A stretch of 64,000 bases of DNA, taken from the NCBI GenBank assembly GCA_002176905.1, contig MSYE01000182.1:1-64000 (forward strand), written 5' to 3'. The DNA is from a bacterium F11. GTDB taxonomy: Bacteria > Elusimicrobiota > Elusimicrobia > F11. The translations under genes were made by a program, and so were the position numbers. This document shows, one piece after another, positions 47,970 through 56,530 of the stretch (within the stretch, counting starts at the first letter, position 1; each line of letters opens with the position of its first letter). The notes beneath the pieces were generated by a model. The model saw only the letters and a list, made by a program, of their open reading frames with translations. It ran no database searches and was not told the DNA's origin.

Positions 47970-48845
47970 TTAACTCCCTTTTCCCAAACGAATATGTTCG
48001 GGAATGTATTTACCTGTGCTGCCATCCATGGGGATCTCACCAGGCACAAATTCTGGTTTCTGAACACAAAAATAGTAATTGTTTTCTTGGACCTTTTTGG
48101 CACCTTCCTCATAAATCTTTTTGGTGGAGGAAAGGTAATAAATCCATCCCCTCCCAATGGATCCCTTTTGAATGTAGCCTTTGTCTTCCAGATGGGTTTC
48201 AAAGGGCTTGGGGTTTTCCGAAATCTTAAACCGTGGATCGCGATAGCGAACACAAGATACAATGGGATAAGGAACAGGAACACCGTCCTCATAGACCGGT
48301 GTTGTGTAAATTTTATTGTAGAAATGAGGAACACCAAAGCGGGCTTGAATATATATCACAAATGTGAAGGCCTGACTCGGTCTGAGACCCAAAAAACACA
48401 TTTTGCTGTCATAATCATATAGCTTTTCCCATGGGGATCCAGCACCATATCCCGAACCGGATGGTTCATGACAAATACTCTTTGCAAGAGGTCCGACACC
48501 TGTAACAGAACTCAAGGGATTAAACGACCGAACGGATTCAGGCAAGCTGGTTATGTATTGACTAAAAACGCCCTGCCCCCGATCAACTGGACTTTTCCTG
48601 CAATCAAATGGTGTACCAAACCGCGCATAATCATCAAATGAAGTGGGTACCGTTAGGGTCCCCTCTTTACCCAAAACCTCGCGGAAGGCCTTTAGAACAA
48701 ATTTTGGGGTATCTCTTAAGGGGACATCGGCCATGGTTCCCAACGGGAACAAGGCACTGTGGACATGAACAACATCTCCCTTTTTAAGGCCCATCTCCTG
48801 GAGAACCCTAACAAGATCAGAATATGTGTAATCCCCTTTTGTCAT
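47970..48845 (-). CDS. AAC(3)-fold N-acyltransferase
   Basis: Member of the aminoglycoside 3-N-acetyltransferase family. Typical elements are the opening LVRVLQEMGLKKGDVVHVHSAL (first ~30 residues), GTLTVPTSFDDYARFG and GAGSPWEKLYDYDSKMCFLGL (~130-150), which correspond to the acyl-CoA pocket and catalytic region. Such proteins in surface-glycan or natural-product loci acylate amines other than drugs, and nothing here suggests antibiotic resistance. Its ATG overlaps the acyl carrier protein gene by 4 nt, which makes an acyl-ACP donor attractive, but that is inference. Confidence 0.82.
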   Translation of the reverse strand: MTKGDYTYSDLVRVLQEMGLKKGDVVHVHSALFPLGTMADVPLRDTPKFVLKAFREVLGKEGTLTVPTSFDDYARFGTPFDCRKSPVDRGQGVFSQYITSLPESVRSFNPLSSVTGVGPLAKSICHEPSGSGYGAGSPWEKLYDYDSKMCFLGLRPSQAFTFVIYIQARFGVPHFYNKIYTTPVYEDGVPVPYPIVSCVRYRDPRFKISENPKPFETHLEDKGYIQKGSIGRGWIYYLSSTKKIYEEGAKKVQENNYYFCVQKPEFVPGEIPMDGSTGKYIPEHIRLGKGS

Positions 48846-49105
48846 ACTTTTTTTAATTTGGATTCCAAGATCTCTAACAAACCGCCAATCGTTTTAAATT
48901 TGGGATTCTCAAGATCCTCATTATCCAAACGGAATTCGAATTCTGATTCAATCTTGGTAATTAGCTCCACAACGCCAAAAGAATCTATCAGTCCCGTCAT
49001 AATATAGTCACATGCCAGTTTTTCGTTCTCCGAATTTCCCGGTATGGATCCAAATTGGGAAAAGTAATCCAACAAGAACTCTTTTGGATTTTTTGGGATA
49101 CTCAT
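48842..49105 (-). CDS. Acyl carrier protein
   Basis: An 87-residue acidic four-helix protein. The phosphopantetheine site is Ser42 in GLIDSFGVVEL, where the usual D-S-L reads D-S-F. The rest fits: an acidic recognition helix (ELITKIESEFEF) and a C-terminal TIGGLLEILESKL. It is encoded between a cyclase-family gene and an AAC(3)-fold gene with 4-nt overlaps on both sides, so it is a dedicated carrier and not the fatty-acid ACP, which is normally found with fab genes. A phosphopantetheinyl transferase is not present in the window. Confidence 0.88.
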   Translation of the reverse strand: MSIPKNPKEFLLDYFSQFGSIPGNSENEKLACDYIMTGLIDSFGVVELITKIESEFEFRLDNEDLENPKFKTIGGLLEILESKLKKV

Positions 49106-49779
49106 TTACTCCTCCTTTCTTTTTCAATAGCAAAACATCTTGCCGCTGCGCCATCTCCCTTCACTATCCTTAATGGAGCGACGATCAATTCAACTTCCGG
49201 TCCTTCAAGTTGGTTCAAATTGCACAAGTATTCTACAAGAACAACATTCTTTCCCAAAAATATCTTATGAATGGGCGAATCGTTATCTGAATGAAATCCA
49301 TTTTTGGGGTTGTCCGGCATGGGGGTATCATACCCCACCAATTTGATTCCTTTCTCCACAAGCCATTTGGCGGCCTCTTCTGAAAAGAAAGGATGATCAG
49401 GATAATAATCAGATTTCCCCCAATGATCAGACCAGTCAAACCGAACCAAGATTCGCTCTGGCTTTTTGTCCCCTATTTGCGATTTAAAATCCTTAATTCC
49501 CATTTCTTGTTTGGGATTGGCGTAAGAGAAATCCAATAGAAGGGCTGGACCTACCAATATATCAATTGGAATCTCATCAATTGTTCTACCACCAGGGATA
49601 AAATGCTGAGGGGCATCGACATGCGTACCTGTATGGGTTCCGAAAACGACTTTTCTGGTTTCCCGTTTTTCGACTTCGTGACGGCCCAACACGTTTATCT
49701 CGACTTTGGGGTGCCAATGAACAGGGAAAACCGTCATCCCTTCATGAATAGGAAAAGACAGATCAACAATTTTCTTCAT
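49102..49779 (-). CDS. Cyclase-family (kynurenine-formamidase-like) hydrolase
   Basis: Metal-dependent hydrolase of the cyclase family (PF04199). The 225-residue protein has the family signature HTGTHVDAPQHF (residues 49-60), with His and Asp metal ligands, and then FIPGGRTIDEIP and LVGPALLLDFS. A second conserved region, FHSDNDSPIHKIFL, fits the C-terminal active-site strand. Members cleave amides such as N-formylkynurenine or act in polyketide cyclisation. In this operon it may hydrolyse or cyclise the intermediate loaded on the carrier protein. It overlaps both neighbours by 4 nt. Confidence 0.85.
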   Translation of the reverse strand: MKKIVDLSFPIHEGMTVFPVHWHPKVEINVLGRHEVEKRETRKVVFGTHTGTHVDAPQHFIPGGRTIDEIPIDILVGPALLLDFSYANPKQEMGIKDFKSQIGDKKPERILVRFDWSDHWGKSDYYPDHPFFSEEAAKWLVEKGIKLVGYDTPMPDNPKNGFHSDNDSPIHKIFLGKNVVLVEYLCNLNQLEGPEVELIVAPLRIVKGDGAAARCFAIEKERRSK

Positions 49780-50591
49780 TTACCGACCTCCACCAATTCA
49801 ACAAATTCGTTTCCTGGTCCCTGAAATACCTCGACCAATAATTTCTTGTTGTTAATTCCAATTTTAAAGGGACAGGTTGAATCTTTGGCCCCTGCTTCAA
49901 ACAATCGGTCCCGGTCTTTTTCAAGTTGCGTCGTAATAAAAGCCAAACAAGAAAATCCGGAATTATCAAGTTTCACAGGTGCAATTTCCTTTTTTTGATC
50001 AACCAGAACCATCTCTGTTGACCAGCTGGAAATGGGAGCGTAAAATTTCAATCTCAACCATTTCCCCTGTTTCCCAGAATTCGATTGCGTGTCCATCTTA
50101 AAGCCCAAACCCTTTTCCCAAAAATCCCTGGATTCCTCAAAGCGATCTGTCCTTATCAAAAGGCTCCTAATGATCATTTTTGATGAATCTGAATCTTTTT
50201 CCCACCAAAAAGGGATTTTAAGGTGTGACCAGACACCAAGTATAGAATTTTTTGAAATTCCCGAATCTTTCCATATTCTGGCCAATTTCTCATCTTCCTC
50301 ATGATTCAAACTCCACTGATCAAGGTTTCCTGTCCAATGAACCTCATAATTTGAAGGGCCTTCTTTTGGCTCGCTGCCATGATCGATAAGCTCAATAGGA
50401 ATACCACGGTCTTTTGTCAACAAAGCCAATGAATGTCCCTTTTGATAAAAATTCAAAAATTTCTTTTTTCCCTCATTATTGGGAGCATCTTTTTCCAGAA
50501 AAACCAACTCAAAACCTTTTTCCCGTAATTTTGCCGAATCAGCGTCGACATTCGCACACGACAAGGTTAAATGACTAACACCAATTATCAT
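49776..50591 (-). CDS. VOC superfamily (glyoxalase-like) protein with two domains
   Basis: The 271 residues contain two vicinal-oxygen-chelate modules: residues ~1-90 (IIGVSHLTLSCANVDADS to SLALLTKDRGIPIELID) and ~140-270 (RSLLIRTDRFEESRDFWEK to LLVEVFQGPGNEFVEL). HLTLSC and the terminal VEV-x4-G segment supply the usual His/Glu metal ligands. The family includes dioxygenases, epimerases and lyases, so the reaction cannot be named. The gene overlaps both the AMP-ligase and the cyclase genes by 4 nt. Confidence 0.78.
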   Translation of the reverse strand: MIIGVSHLTLSCANVDADSAKLREKGFELVFLEKDAPNNEGKKKFLNFYQKGHSLALLTKDRGIPIELIDHGSEPKEGPSNYEVHWTGNLDQWSLNHEEDEKLARIWKDSGISKNSILGVWSHLKIPFWWEKDSDSSKMIIRSLLIRTDRFEESRDFWEKGLGFKMDTQSNSGKQGKWLRLKFYAPISSWSTEMVLVDQKKEIAPVKLDNSGFSCLAFITTQLEKDRDRLFEAGAKDSTCPFKIGINNKKLLVEVFQGPGNEFVELVEVGK

Positions 50592-52163
50592 TGTTTTATC
50601 TGAGCAAACTTTTCCCTTAAAATGTTCTTTTTAACCTTCCCATTGACCGTCACAGGAAATGATTCCACCTCAAAATACTTCGAAGGAATAGAATCTGGAT
50701 TCAACATTCTTTTACAAAGTTCTCTGATCGTTTCTATTTCAATTGAAAACTCAAAACCTGGTTTTAATTTTATGGCTGCCACCACCTCTTCGCCAAAGAA
50801 ATCGTTGGGGATTCCCACCACCGCGACCTGCTCAACAGACTGATGATGCAGGATGGTTTCTTCAACGGCCTTGGGACTAACGTTCATTCCACCATGAATA
50901 ATCAAATCTTTTTTCCGCCCGGTGATAAATATATTTCCCTCAGAATCCCGGCACCCCACATCTCCCGTTGGAAACCAATCATAGGGATCTGTGTCAGAAG
51001 GATTGTTTGTTTTTTCATCCAGGTATCCCATCATCTTAAAGGGAGTTTGAATCCATATTTCACCTTCCTTTCCCCCCGTAACTTCTTCGCCGTCATCCCT
51101 CATAAATTTGATATTTATTCCTTCTAAAAGACGACCAACACTTCCCCCCATCCGTTTGTTTCTTGGTGTGTTTGCTGTGATAAAAAGCAATTCCGATAGT
51201 CCATAACTTTCCATTAATTCTTTCGTGTATTTTTCCTCAAAATCTCTTTTTGTTTTCTGGGGAAGAGCTGCGGTACCCACACATACCGTCCGAACCTTAT
51301 TTTGACAATAAATGGGCGCATCAAGATTCCGATCAACTCTTAAAAGAGTGGCCAAGATCGTGGGGGTCATCCAAAATGTATTGGCATCATGCTTCATCGC
51401 ATCCTTCCAAAAAGTCAGAATCGCCAGAGGGTCAAACGCACGGGTCAAAACAACACTTCCTCCTGCCACAAAAGGACAAAGAAGCAAGTTCAAAAATCCA
51501 GCCATATAAGACATGGGAAGAATGTGATAAAAACGGCTTTTTGAGTCAAAATCCATATGCTTATTAAAAACCCGTGAATTCTCAAGCAGATTAAAGGCAG
51601 AATGGGGAACGCCCTTCGGTCGACTCGTTGTCCCTGATGTAAAGGTTATGGACAATATCTGGTCTTTTTTAAGGGGATAAACAGAAATGGGAAGAAATTG
51701 CGATTTCTCATCAGAATCATCAGTATTTCCGATTTGAAGTCCATCCTTATTATTACCCCCCTCATTTAGGAGGGAAATTAAAAGCCCCCCCCCCTACCTT
51801 AACATCAATACTACTGTCTTTGAGGGTATTTGATGTTTTCTGGGAATAAATGAGCAATTTGGCACCAGAATGGTCCAAAATATACTGGATTTCATCTCGA
51901 TGCAATTGGGGATTAATAGGGACGATGGTGACCCCAAAAATAAGGCAGGTAAAATAAAGAAAGACAAATTCAGCCGAATTTGGAAGGAGAACAGCAATCC
52001 GATCTTGAGAATAAATTCCCCTATTATTCAACAGTTGGATGAATTTGACACATTTCTTATAAATATCGCCGTATGTATAGGCTCTGTCTGTTTGAGCATC
52101 AATAAGATATATCTGATTTCGTCTCTTCTCAAATATTCTCTTAATCTCATCTTCATTTATCAT
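50588..52163 (-). CDS. AMP-dependent acyl ligase, frameshifted in a 10-G tract
   Basis: Adenylate-forming enzyme that would activate a carboxylic acid for transfer to CoA or to the carrier protein in the operon. The start is ATG 52163, overlapping the aldolase stop by 11 nt. The first fragment (ending at 51762) has the N-terminal domain (YTYGDIYKKC, PNSAEFVFLYFTCLIFG). The second has FTSGTTSRPKG, ESYGLSELLF, DWFPTGDVG, GRKKDLIIHGGMNVSPKA and the C-terminal lysine in NGKVKKN. The frames meet in a G10 tract (51785-51794, plus-strand C). With nine G the whole reads as one open frame of 524 residues, and I found no stop between the tract and the second fragment. As written the protein is broken. 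Confidence 0.85.
51785..51794 (-). repeat. G10 homopolymer at the frameshift of the AMP ligase
   Basis: Ten C residues on the plus strand (G on the coding strand), the longest G/C homopolymer I saw in the window. Nine would restore a continuous 524-residue ligase. The tract falls in a poorly conserved linker, where a Gly-Gly-Gly run would be tolerated. Confidence 0.88.
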
Positions 52164-53232
52164 CAGCAGATTGCTCCGACCCGTGATAACGCTCCACATT
52201 AAAACGGGCGGTGTAAAATCCTTGCCCTTTTTCTATTAGGTTTTTGGCTTCATTTTCAACCAATTCCTTTGGGGCGCTAACTTTGTTCTTCTTTGTAACG
52301 GCCATAATAAGTTGACGAGGATCAACATCATACCGACTTGAATAATCACGAATCGTTGCCATAAAGCTGGAATGAAAGTCAGCCATTCCACAAACCGTAT
52401 CCAAAGATTCGTAACCACGTCTTTGAATCAATGGTTTAATGTATTTCTCACCGATATCCATTATTTTAATTGGATCCAATGCCGATGTATTGAGTCCCTT
52501 TTTCTCCAAGATAGAAACATACAATTCCGTTGGCGTATTTCCAGCACTACGCCCCAATCCTTGCAGGGATGTATCAACCAAATAAGCCCCCAGCTCCAAC
52601 GCCTTTAACGAATTGGCAATGGCCAATTCCAAATTGTTGTGACCATGAAACCCGATCTTCACATCACATACATCTTGAATGGCTCGGATATATTCCTCCA
52701 CATCCGAAGGTAACATTCCACCGGCAGAATCAACAACATAAACCACTTCGGCCCCGAATTTCTGACTCAATTTGGCTTTCTGGGCAAATTGCTTGGATTC
52801 CATTGCATAGGATTTCATAAAATTGGCACATACAAACATCCCATATTTCTTCGCTCGCTCTATGAAAGGTTCTGATTCTTCCATCCGCGAAACATCTGTC
52901 CCAATCCGAATAAATCCCATTCCATGTTGCCCGGCTTTATCCACATCTTCCAATCGGGCAATTCCCGGAATACAAAACATCCCAAACTTTGCCTTCTTCA
53001 AAACACGAGCCGCTGCCTCCATGTATTCGGTATCGGTTTGAGCCGCCTTACCCTGCCCGCTGTTCGAAGCATTCAAACCCACGCCATGACCAATTTCAAT
53101 AGTATCGAATCCCGCTTCTTCTAAGGCTTGGCAAATGCGTTCCGTATCTCGTGTCGTGAATTGAAAGTCAATTGTGTAACTACCATCACGCAATGTTGTC
53201 TCAAGTATTTTTGATTTTTCTTTTTTGCTCAT
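52153..53232 (-). CDS. DRE-TIM aldolase family protein (4-hydroxy-2-oxovalerate aldolase-like)
   Basis: A 359-residue TIM-barrel enzyme of the DRE-TIM metallolyase family. The name-giving motif is TTLRDGS (residues 13-19). Metal ligands appear in FHGHNN (~195), and VDSAGGMLPSDVEEYI and VDTSLQGLGRSAGNTP follow the family layout. The relatives 4-hydroxy-2-oxovalerate aldolase and homocitrate/isopropylmalate synthases make or break 2-oxo acids. Here it would provide or consume a short oxo/hydroxy acid for the ligase next door. It ends 11 nt inside the ligase gene and starts 27 nt before the asparagine-synthase-like gene end. Confidence 0.9.
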   Translation of the reverse strand: MSKKEKSKILETTLRDGSYTIDFQFTTRDTERICQALEEAGFDTIEIGHGVGLNASNSGQGKAAQTDTEYMEAAARVLKKAKFGMFCIPGIARLEDVDKAGQHGMGFIRIGTDVSRMEESEPFIERAKKYGMFVCANFMKSYAMESKQFAQKAKLSQKFGAEVVYVVDSAGGMLPSDVEEYIRAIQDVCDVKIGFHGHNNLELAIANSLKALELGAYLVDTSLQGLGRSAGNTPTELYVSILEKKGLNTSALDPIKIMDIGEKYIKPLIQRRGYESLDTVCGMADFHSSFMATIRDYSSRYDVDPRQLIMAVTKKNKVSAPKELVENEAKNLIEKGQGFYTARFNVERYHGSEQSADDK

Positions 53233-53259
53233 TGATTCCTCCAGTTATTTTTATATTTA

Positions 53260-55122
53260 TCAATTATATACTTCCAAAGGTTTCTTAATTCTCTCAATGG
53301 AATTTAACCATAATTCCAAATTAACCAACTGCCAAAAAAACATCATATGATTATCCTGCTCTTTTCCCTTTTGAATAATCTGGTTATGTTCCTCTATAAG
53401 ATTCTTAACGTATTCGACGTCATATATTCCTCTTTCACGAAAAGATTGCGAATGAACGATATCTTTAAGAAGCGTTTGTCCCTTCCCAGAAAACCAAACG
53501 TGCGCTGGGGCGTTCCAACCCGTCTTCTTTATTCGCGTTCTTGTTTCTTCAGGCAATATATCTTTCATTGCCAATCGGAGGAGATGTTTTGTTACCCCTT
53601 TTTTAATTTTAAGATCGCCAGGGATCCGAAACATAAATTCAACCACCCTATAGTCCAAAAAGGGCAAGAAATTGTCCAGTCCGAATGCCATTGTTTGTCG
53701 GTCTTCAGCCCGAAGACAACAAGGCATGGTTTCTCGATATATATCCTGATAGGTTCGGTTTTTTAAATATTTATTAAAAGAATGATCCATAATAGGCTCA
53801 AAATTCGTTAAATCGAAGAAATCTTTTCTTAAGGCAGGCACGTACCGGTTTAATCTCTTCTTGTCCGATAAGCAAACACCCGGCCTTGAGAAATCCACGA
53901 GTCTCGACAAGGCTTCTTCCATGACATCTTTGTTCTTTTTATAAATAGGGTGATCATGGTATTGAACCCAAAATTTCATTTCCTCATCTAACTCTTTTTC
54001 CTTTCCCTCTTTTCTCAAATCTGCAAAATGGAAAAAGAAATACTCATATTCACCCGCGTTTAATTCATCTCCGCCGAGACCACCAAAGATACTATCGAAT
54101 CCCTCTTGAGCCACCTTTTGACTCAAATGATAATGAGGAAGCCAGGTTGCGGTGGCCACTGGTTCATCATGAAGATCAATCATTTTTTCGACATCATCGA
54201 GGATATCCGGTTGTCCGATTTGAATGGGATTCCATTTTTCGACAGCAGAATCGAGCATGGATCCGATTTCCAATGATTCGTCATAGGTTTTATCTTCGTA
54301 AACTGTTGAAAAAGCCTGCTGTCTCTCTCTCTTTATCGAAACCGCCGACCCCAGGACAGAGGAGGAATCCATTCCCCCTGAAAGAGTAAAGGCCGGTTTG
54401 GATACCACCTTCAATCGATCCGAAACGGATTGCAAAAGAAGGGACCGATATTGTTCGGCTAAGGAATTCTCATCCTTCGCAATTTCGGCAGAATCCGTAA
54501 GACGCCAATATGCCGATTTCCTTATCGTTGAACCCTGAACCTGAATATAGTGCGCTGCCGGAAGCTGAGATATTCCTTCGTAAGGAGAGGCCTCCGAATC
54601 ATTATCAAATGAACGATAATGGGACGCAGCAAAGATGGCTACAAATTTTTTATTAAAACCCTGGAAAATACCAGGAATGGAAATCAATGATTTCAGACGT
54701 GACGAAAACAAAAACCGGTTATCCTTAAAATGGTAATAGAGGGGTTTACAACCAAATCGATCTCTTGCCAACCAAAGTAAATTTAGATGTGAATCATACA
54801 ATGCGATCGAAAAATCGCCATTGATTTTCTTTAAGGCACCTTCAAACCCATATTGCTGATACAATTCCAAGACAATCGCCGCATCGGACCCTTGCCTTGT
54901 AAATTCATCACGATTGAATAAGACGCCATCCATAACAACAAGGCAATTGTCTTTTTTCTCAATATTCTGATGTCGGGAACCTGCCCAGCCCATTGCAGCG
55001 TTTTTAAATACTTGAATCTTAACATCCCAATTCTGCGGGATATTGAGAGATCTTAGCATCTCCCCCACATTGATAGATTTTCCGGATTGATCCGTAAAAT
55101 AAGTACCCGCTATTCGTGACAT
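53260..55122 (-). CDS. Asparagine-synthase-like amide ligase lacking the N-terminal cysteine
   Basis: Two-domain protein of 620 residues. The N-terminal glutaminase-like domain opens MSRIAG, where true asparagine synthases have MCGIAG, so the Cys nucleophile is Ser and ammonia release from glutamine should be lost. The C-terminal synthetase domain has an intact PP-loop SGGMDSS (~247-253) and FGGLGGDELNAGEYEYF. Homologues with this loss, such as beta-lactam synthetase and lasso-peptide cyclase, join a carboxylate to an internal or external amine. It may attach an amine to the acid made by the adjoining module. It overlaps the gene at 55110 by 13 nt. Confidence 0.85.
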   Translation of the reverse strand: MSRIAGTYFTDQSGKSINVGEMLRSLNIPQNWDVKIQVFKNAAMGWAGSRHQNIEKKDNCLVVMDGVLFNRDEFTRQGSDAAIVLELYQQYGFEGALKKINGDFSIALYDSHLNLLWLARDRFGCKPLYYHFKDNRFLFSSRLKSLISIPGIFQGFNKKFVAIFAASHYRSFDNDSEASPYEGISQLPAAHYIQVQGSTIRKSAYWRLTDSAEIAKDENSLAEQYRSLLLQSVSDRLKVVSKPAFTLSGGMDSSSVLGSAVSIKRERQQAFSTVYEDKTYDESLEIGSMLDSAVEKWNPIQIGQPDILDDVEKMIDLHDEPVATATWLPHYHLSQKVAQEGFDSIFGGLGGDELNAGEYEYFFFHFADLRKEGKEKELDEEMKFWVQYHDHPIYKKNKDVMEEALSRLVDFSRPGVCLSDKKRLNRYVPALRKDFFDLTNFEPIMDHSFNKYLKNRTYQDIYRETMPCCLRAEDRQTMAFGLDNFLPFLDYRVVEFMFRIPGDLKIKKGVTKHLLRLAMKDILPEETRTRIKKTGWNAPAHVWFSGKGQTLLKDIVHSQSFRERGIYDVEYVKNLIEEHNQIIQKGKEQDNHMMFFWQLVNLELWLNSIERIKKPLEVYN

Positions 55123-56510
55123 TTTTCCCTCTCTTTTTCTTGGGACTCAACCGACTTGGAAAATCCATTGATTTCGTCTAATTCTCTTTTATCTTCCTCC
55201 GTAAAGGGATGGTTTTTATGGAATTCTTCTAAAAAGGGTCGGTATTTTTCATGAACCTCGTTTAGGACCAATTTGTTAAATATTTTTTTCAGCCGAACTC
55301 TACTACGAAATTTTGGGAGGAAATAAAAATAAGGTGAAAAATTAAATATAAATGTCTGCACAAACGCCCGTATCGCGTCAAAAAAGGACAGCTTGACTCT
55401 TCTTTTTTTCATATTTCCCTCAAGAGCTTTTTCAACAATGTAAGCGGCTCGCATATGATTCTTTCCATCATCCCACTCTATTGTTTCCCTTACGACTTCT
55501 CTTCTTCTTTCCTTTCTTTCATCAAATCCGGGAACGGCCCCTTTCTCGTAAAACAAATTTATCGCGTTTTGAATACTTTCATTTGACTCAAATATAGGTG
55601 AACCTGTTTTTACGTTGGATCTCAATATTTTTGAAGCATAAGGGCTGATCATAAATGTGGGCTTTCCCAAATTCCAAGCCTCGATACATGTTGTGGATTC
55701 ATAAGCCGTCCAGATATCACAAACATTGATACAATCACCAATCTGTTCCTCGTTCTGAATTGAAACCACGTTGGGATATTGTCCCAATCCAGAGAGCTCG
55801 GATTTGTCTCTCAAAACGGTCCCGGGATGTTCTTTCATGACAAACAAAATGGAAGGATTATCCATGACCATTTTCTTCAGCATTTGGTTCAGCTTGGTCC
55901 GATCCTTTTCAAATTCCTTCATTTTCTCTTCACCATTAATCTCAGTGGCCACCCGACGGGGCTCAGGTCGATCCAAAAAATCAAAACAAAAACCAGCAAA
56001 TCCAATAACCTTTTTGTAGTTCTCTTTATTATATTTTTTCAGAAACTCACCCCTGGTGAGGAATCGAAATATGGAATAAGAATCAAATCGAACTGCACCC
56101 GAAACCAACAACTTGTCTTTCCAACGAGGATCCACATCAAGAGCCATACCTCTTGTTCTTTCCGACCACAAGCAATGGTATTTGTGATAAATTACCTTAT
56201 AAATATTATGGCCCCATAAAAAACTCTCTGAGATAACCGGTATGAAATTTCCTTCCGCAATGAAGGAAACAACAGGAATCCCCCATTTGGCCAGCTGGCG
56301 AATAATCCAAACAGCCTCAATACCCCCTATTGGATTATTGTTAAAAATTACCTTGGGACGGTGTTTATAAATGGCATATCGCCAGTCAAGAAGGCTCTCT
56401 TCTTCAACCACGTACCCCTTCTTCCGAAGGGCAAAGCTGATCAGACTGGCCGAATCGCGATCCCGTCCTTCAGCACACCATTCAAGATTTAACACATCAC
56501 ATTGAGACAT
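55110..56510 (-). CDS. Surface carbohydrate biosynthesis protein (GT-B-like), function uncertain
   Basis: A 466-residue protein with features of capsule or polysaccharide glycosyltransferases of the GT-B type: an N-terminal SLISFALRKKGYVVEEE and PKVIFNNNPIGG, and in the C-terminal half LFVMKEHPGTVLRD, VCDIWTAYESTTCIEAW and GKPTFMISPYA, where the D-x-W...S/T-T-x-x-E-A stretch resembles CDP-glycerol and surface-carbohydrate transferases. The tail (~375-466) is basic and aromatic-rich and might touch the membrane. I would not name a donor. It lies 21 nt after the methyltransferase at 56531. Confidence 0.65.
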   Translation of the reverse strand: MSQCDVLNLEWCAEGRDRDSASLISFALRKKGYVVEEESLLDWRYAIYKHRPKVIFNNNPIGGIEAVWIIRQLAKWGIPVVSFIAEGNFIPVISESFLWGHNIYKVIYHKYHCLWSERTRGMALDVDPRWKDKLLVSGAVRFDSYSIFRFLTRGEFLKKYNKENYKKVIGFAGFCFDFLDRPEPRRVATEINGEEKMKEFEKDRTKLNQMLKKMVMDNPSILFVMKEHPGTVLRDKSELSGLGQYPNVVSIQNEEQIGDCINVCDIWTAYESTTCIEAWNLGKPTFMISPYASKILRSNVKTGSPIFESNESIQNAINLFYEKGAVPGFDERKERRREVVRETIEWDDGKNHMRAAYIVEKALEGNMKKRRVKLSFFDAIRAFVQTFIFNFSPYFYFLPKFRSRVRLKKIFNKLVLNEVHEKYRPFLEEFHKNHPFTEEDKRELDEINGFSKSVESQEKEREKCHE

Positions 56511-56530
56511 TGTTTTGATTTTCCCTCAGT

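Noticed and set aside
47970..48845. Aminoglycoside resistance gene
   Set aside because: The AAC(3) fold is present, but 4-nt coupling to a carrier protein and the glycan context favour a biosynthetic role; nothing indicates drug resistance.
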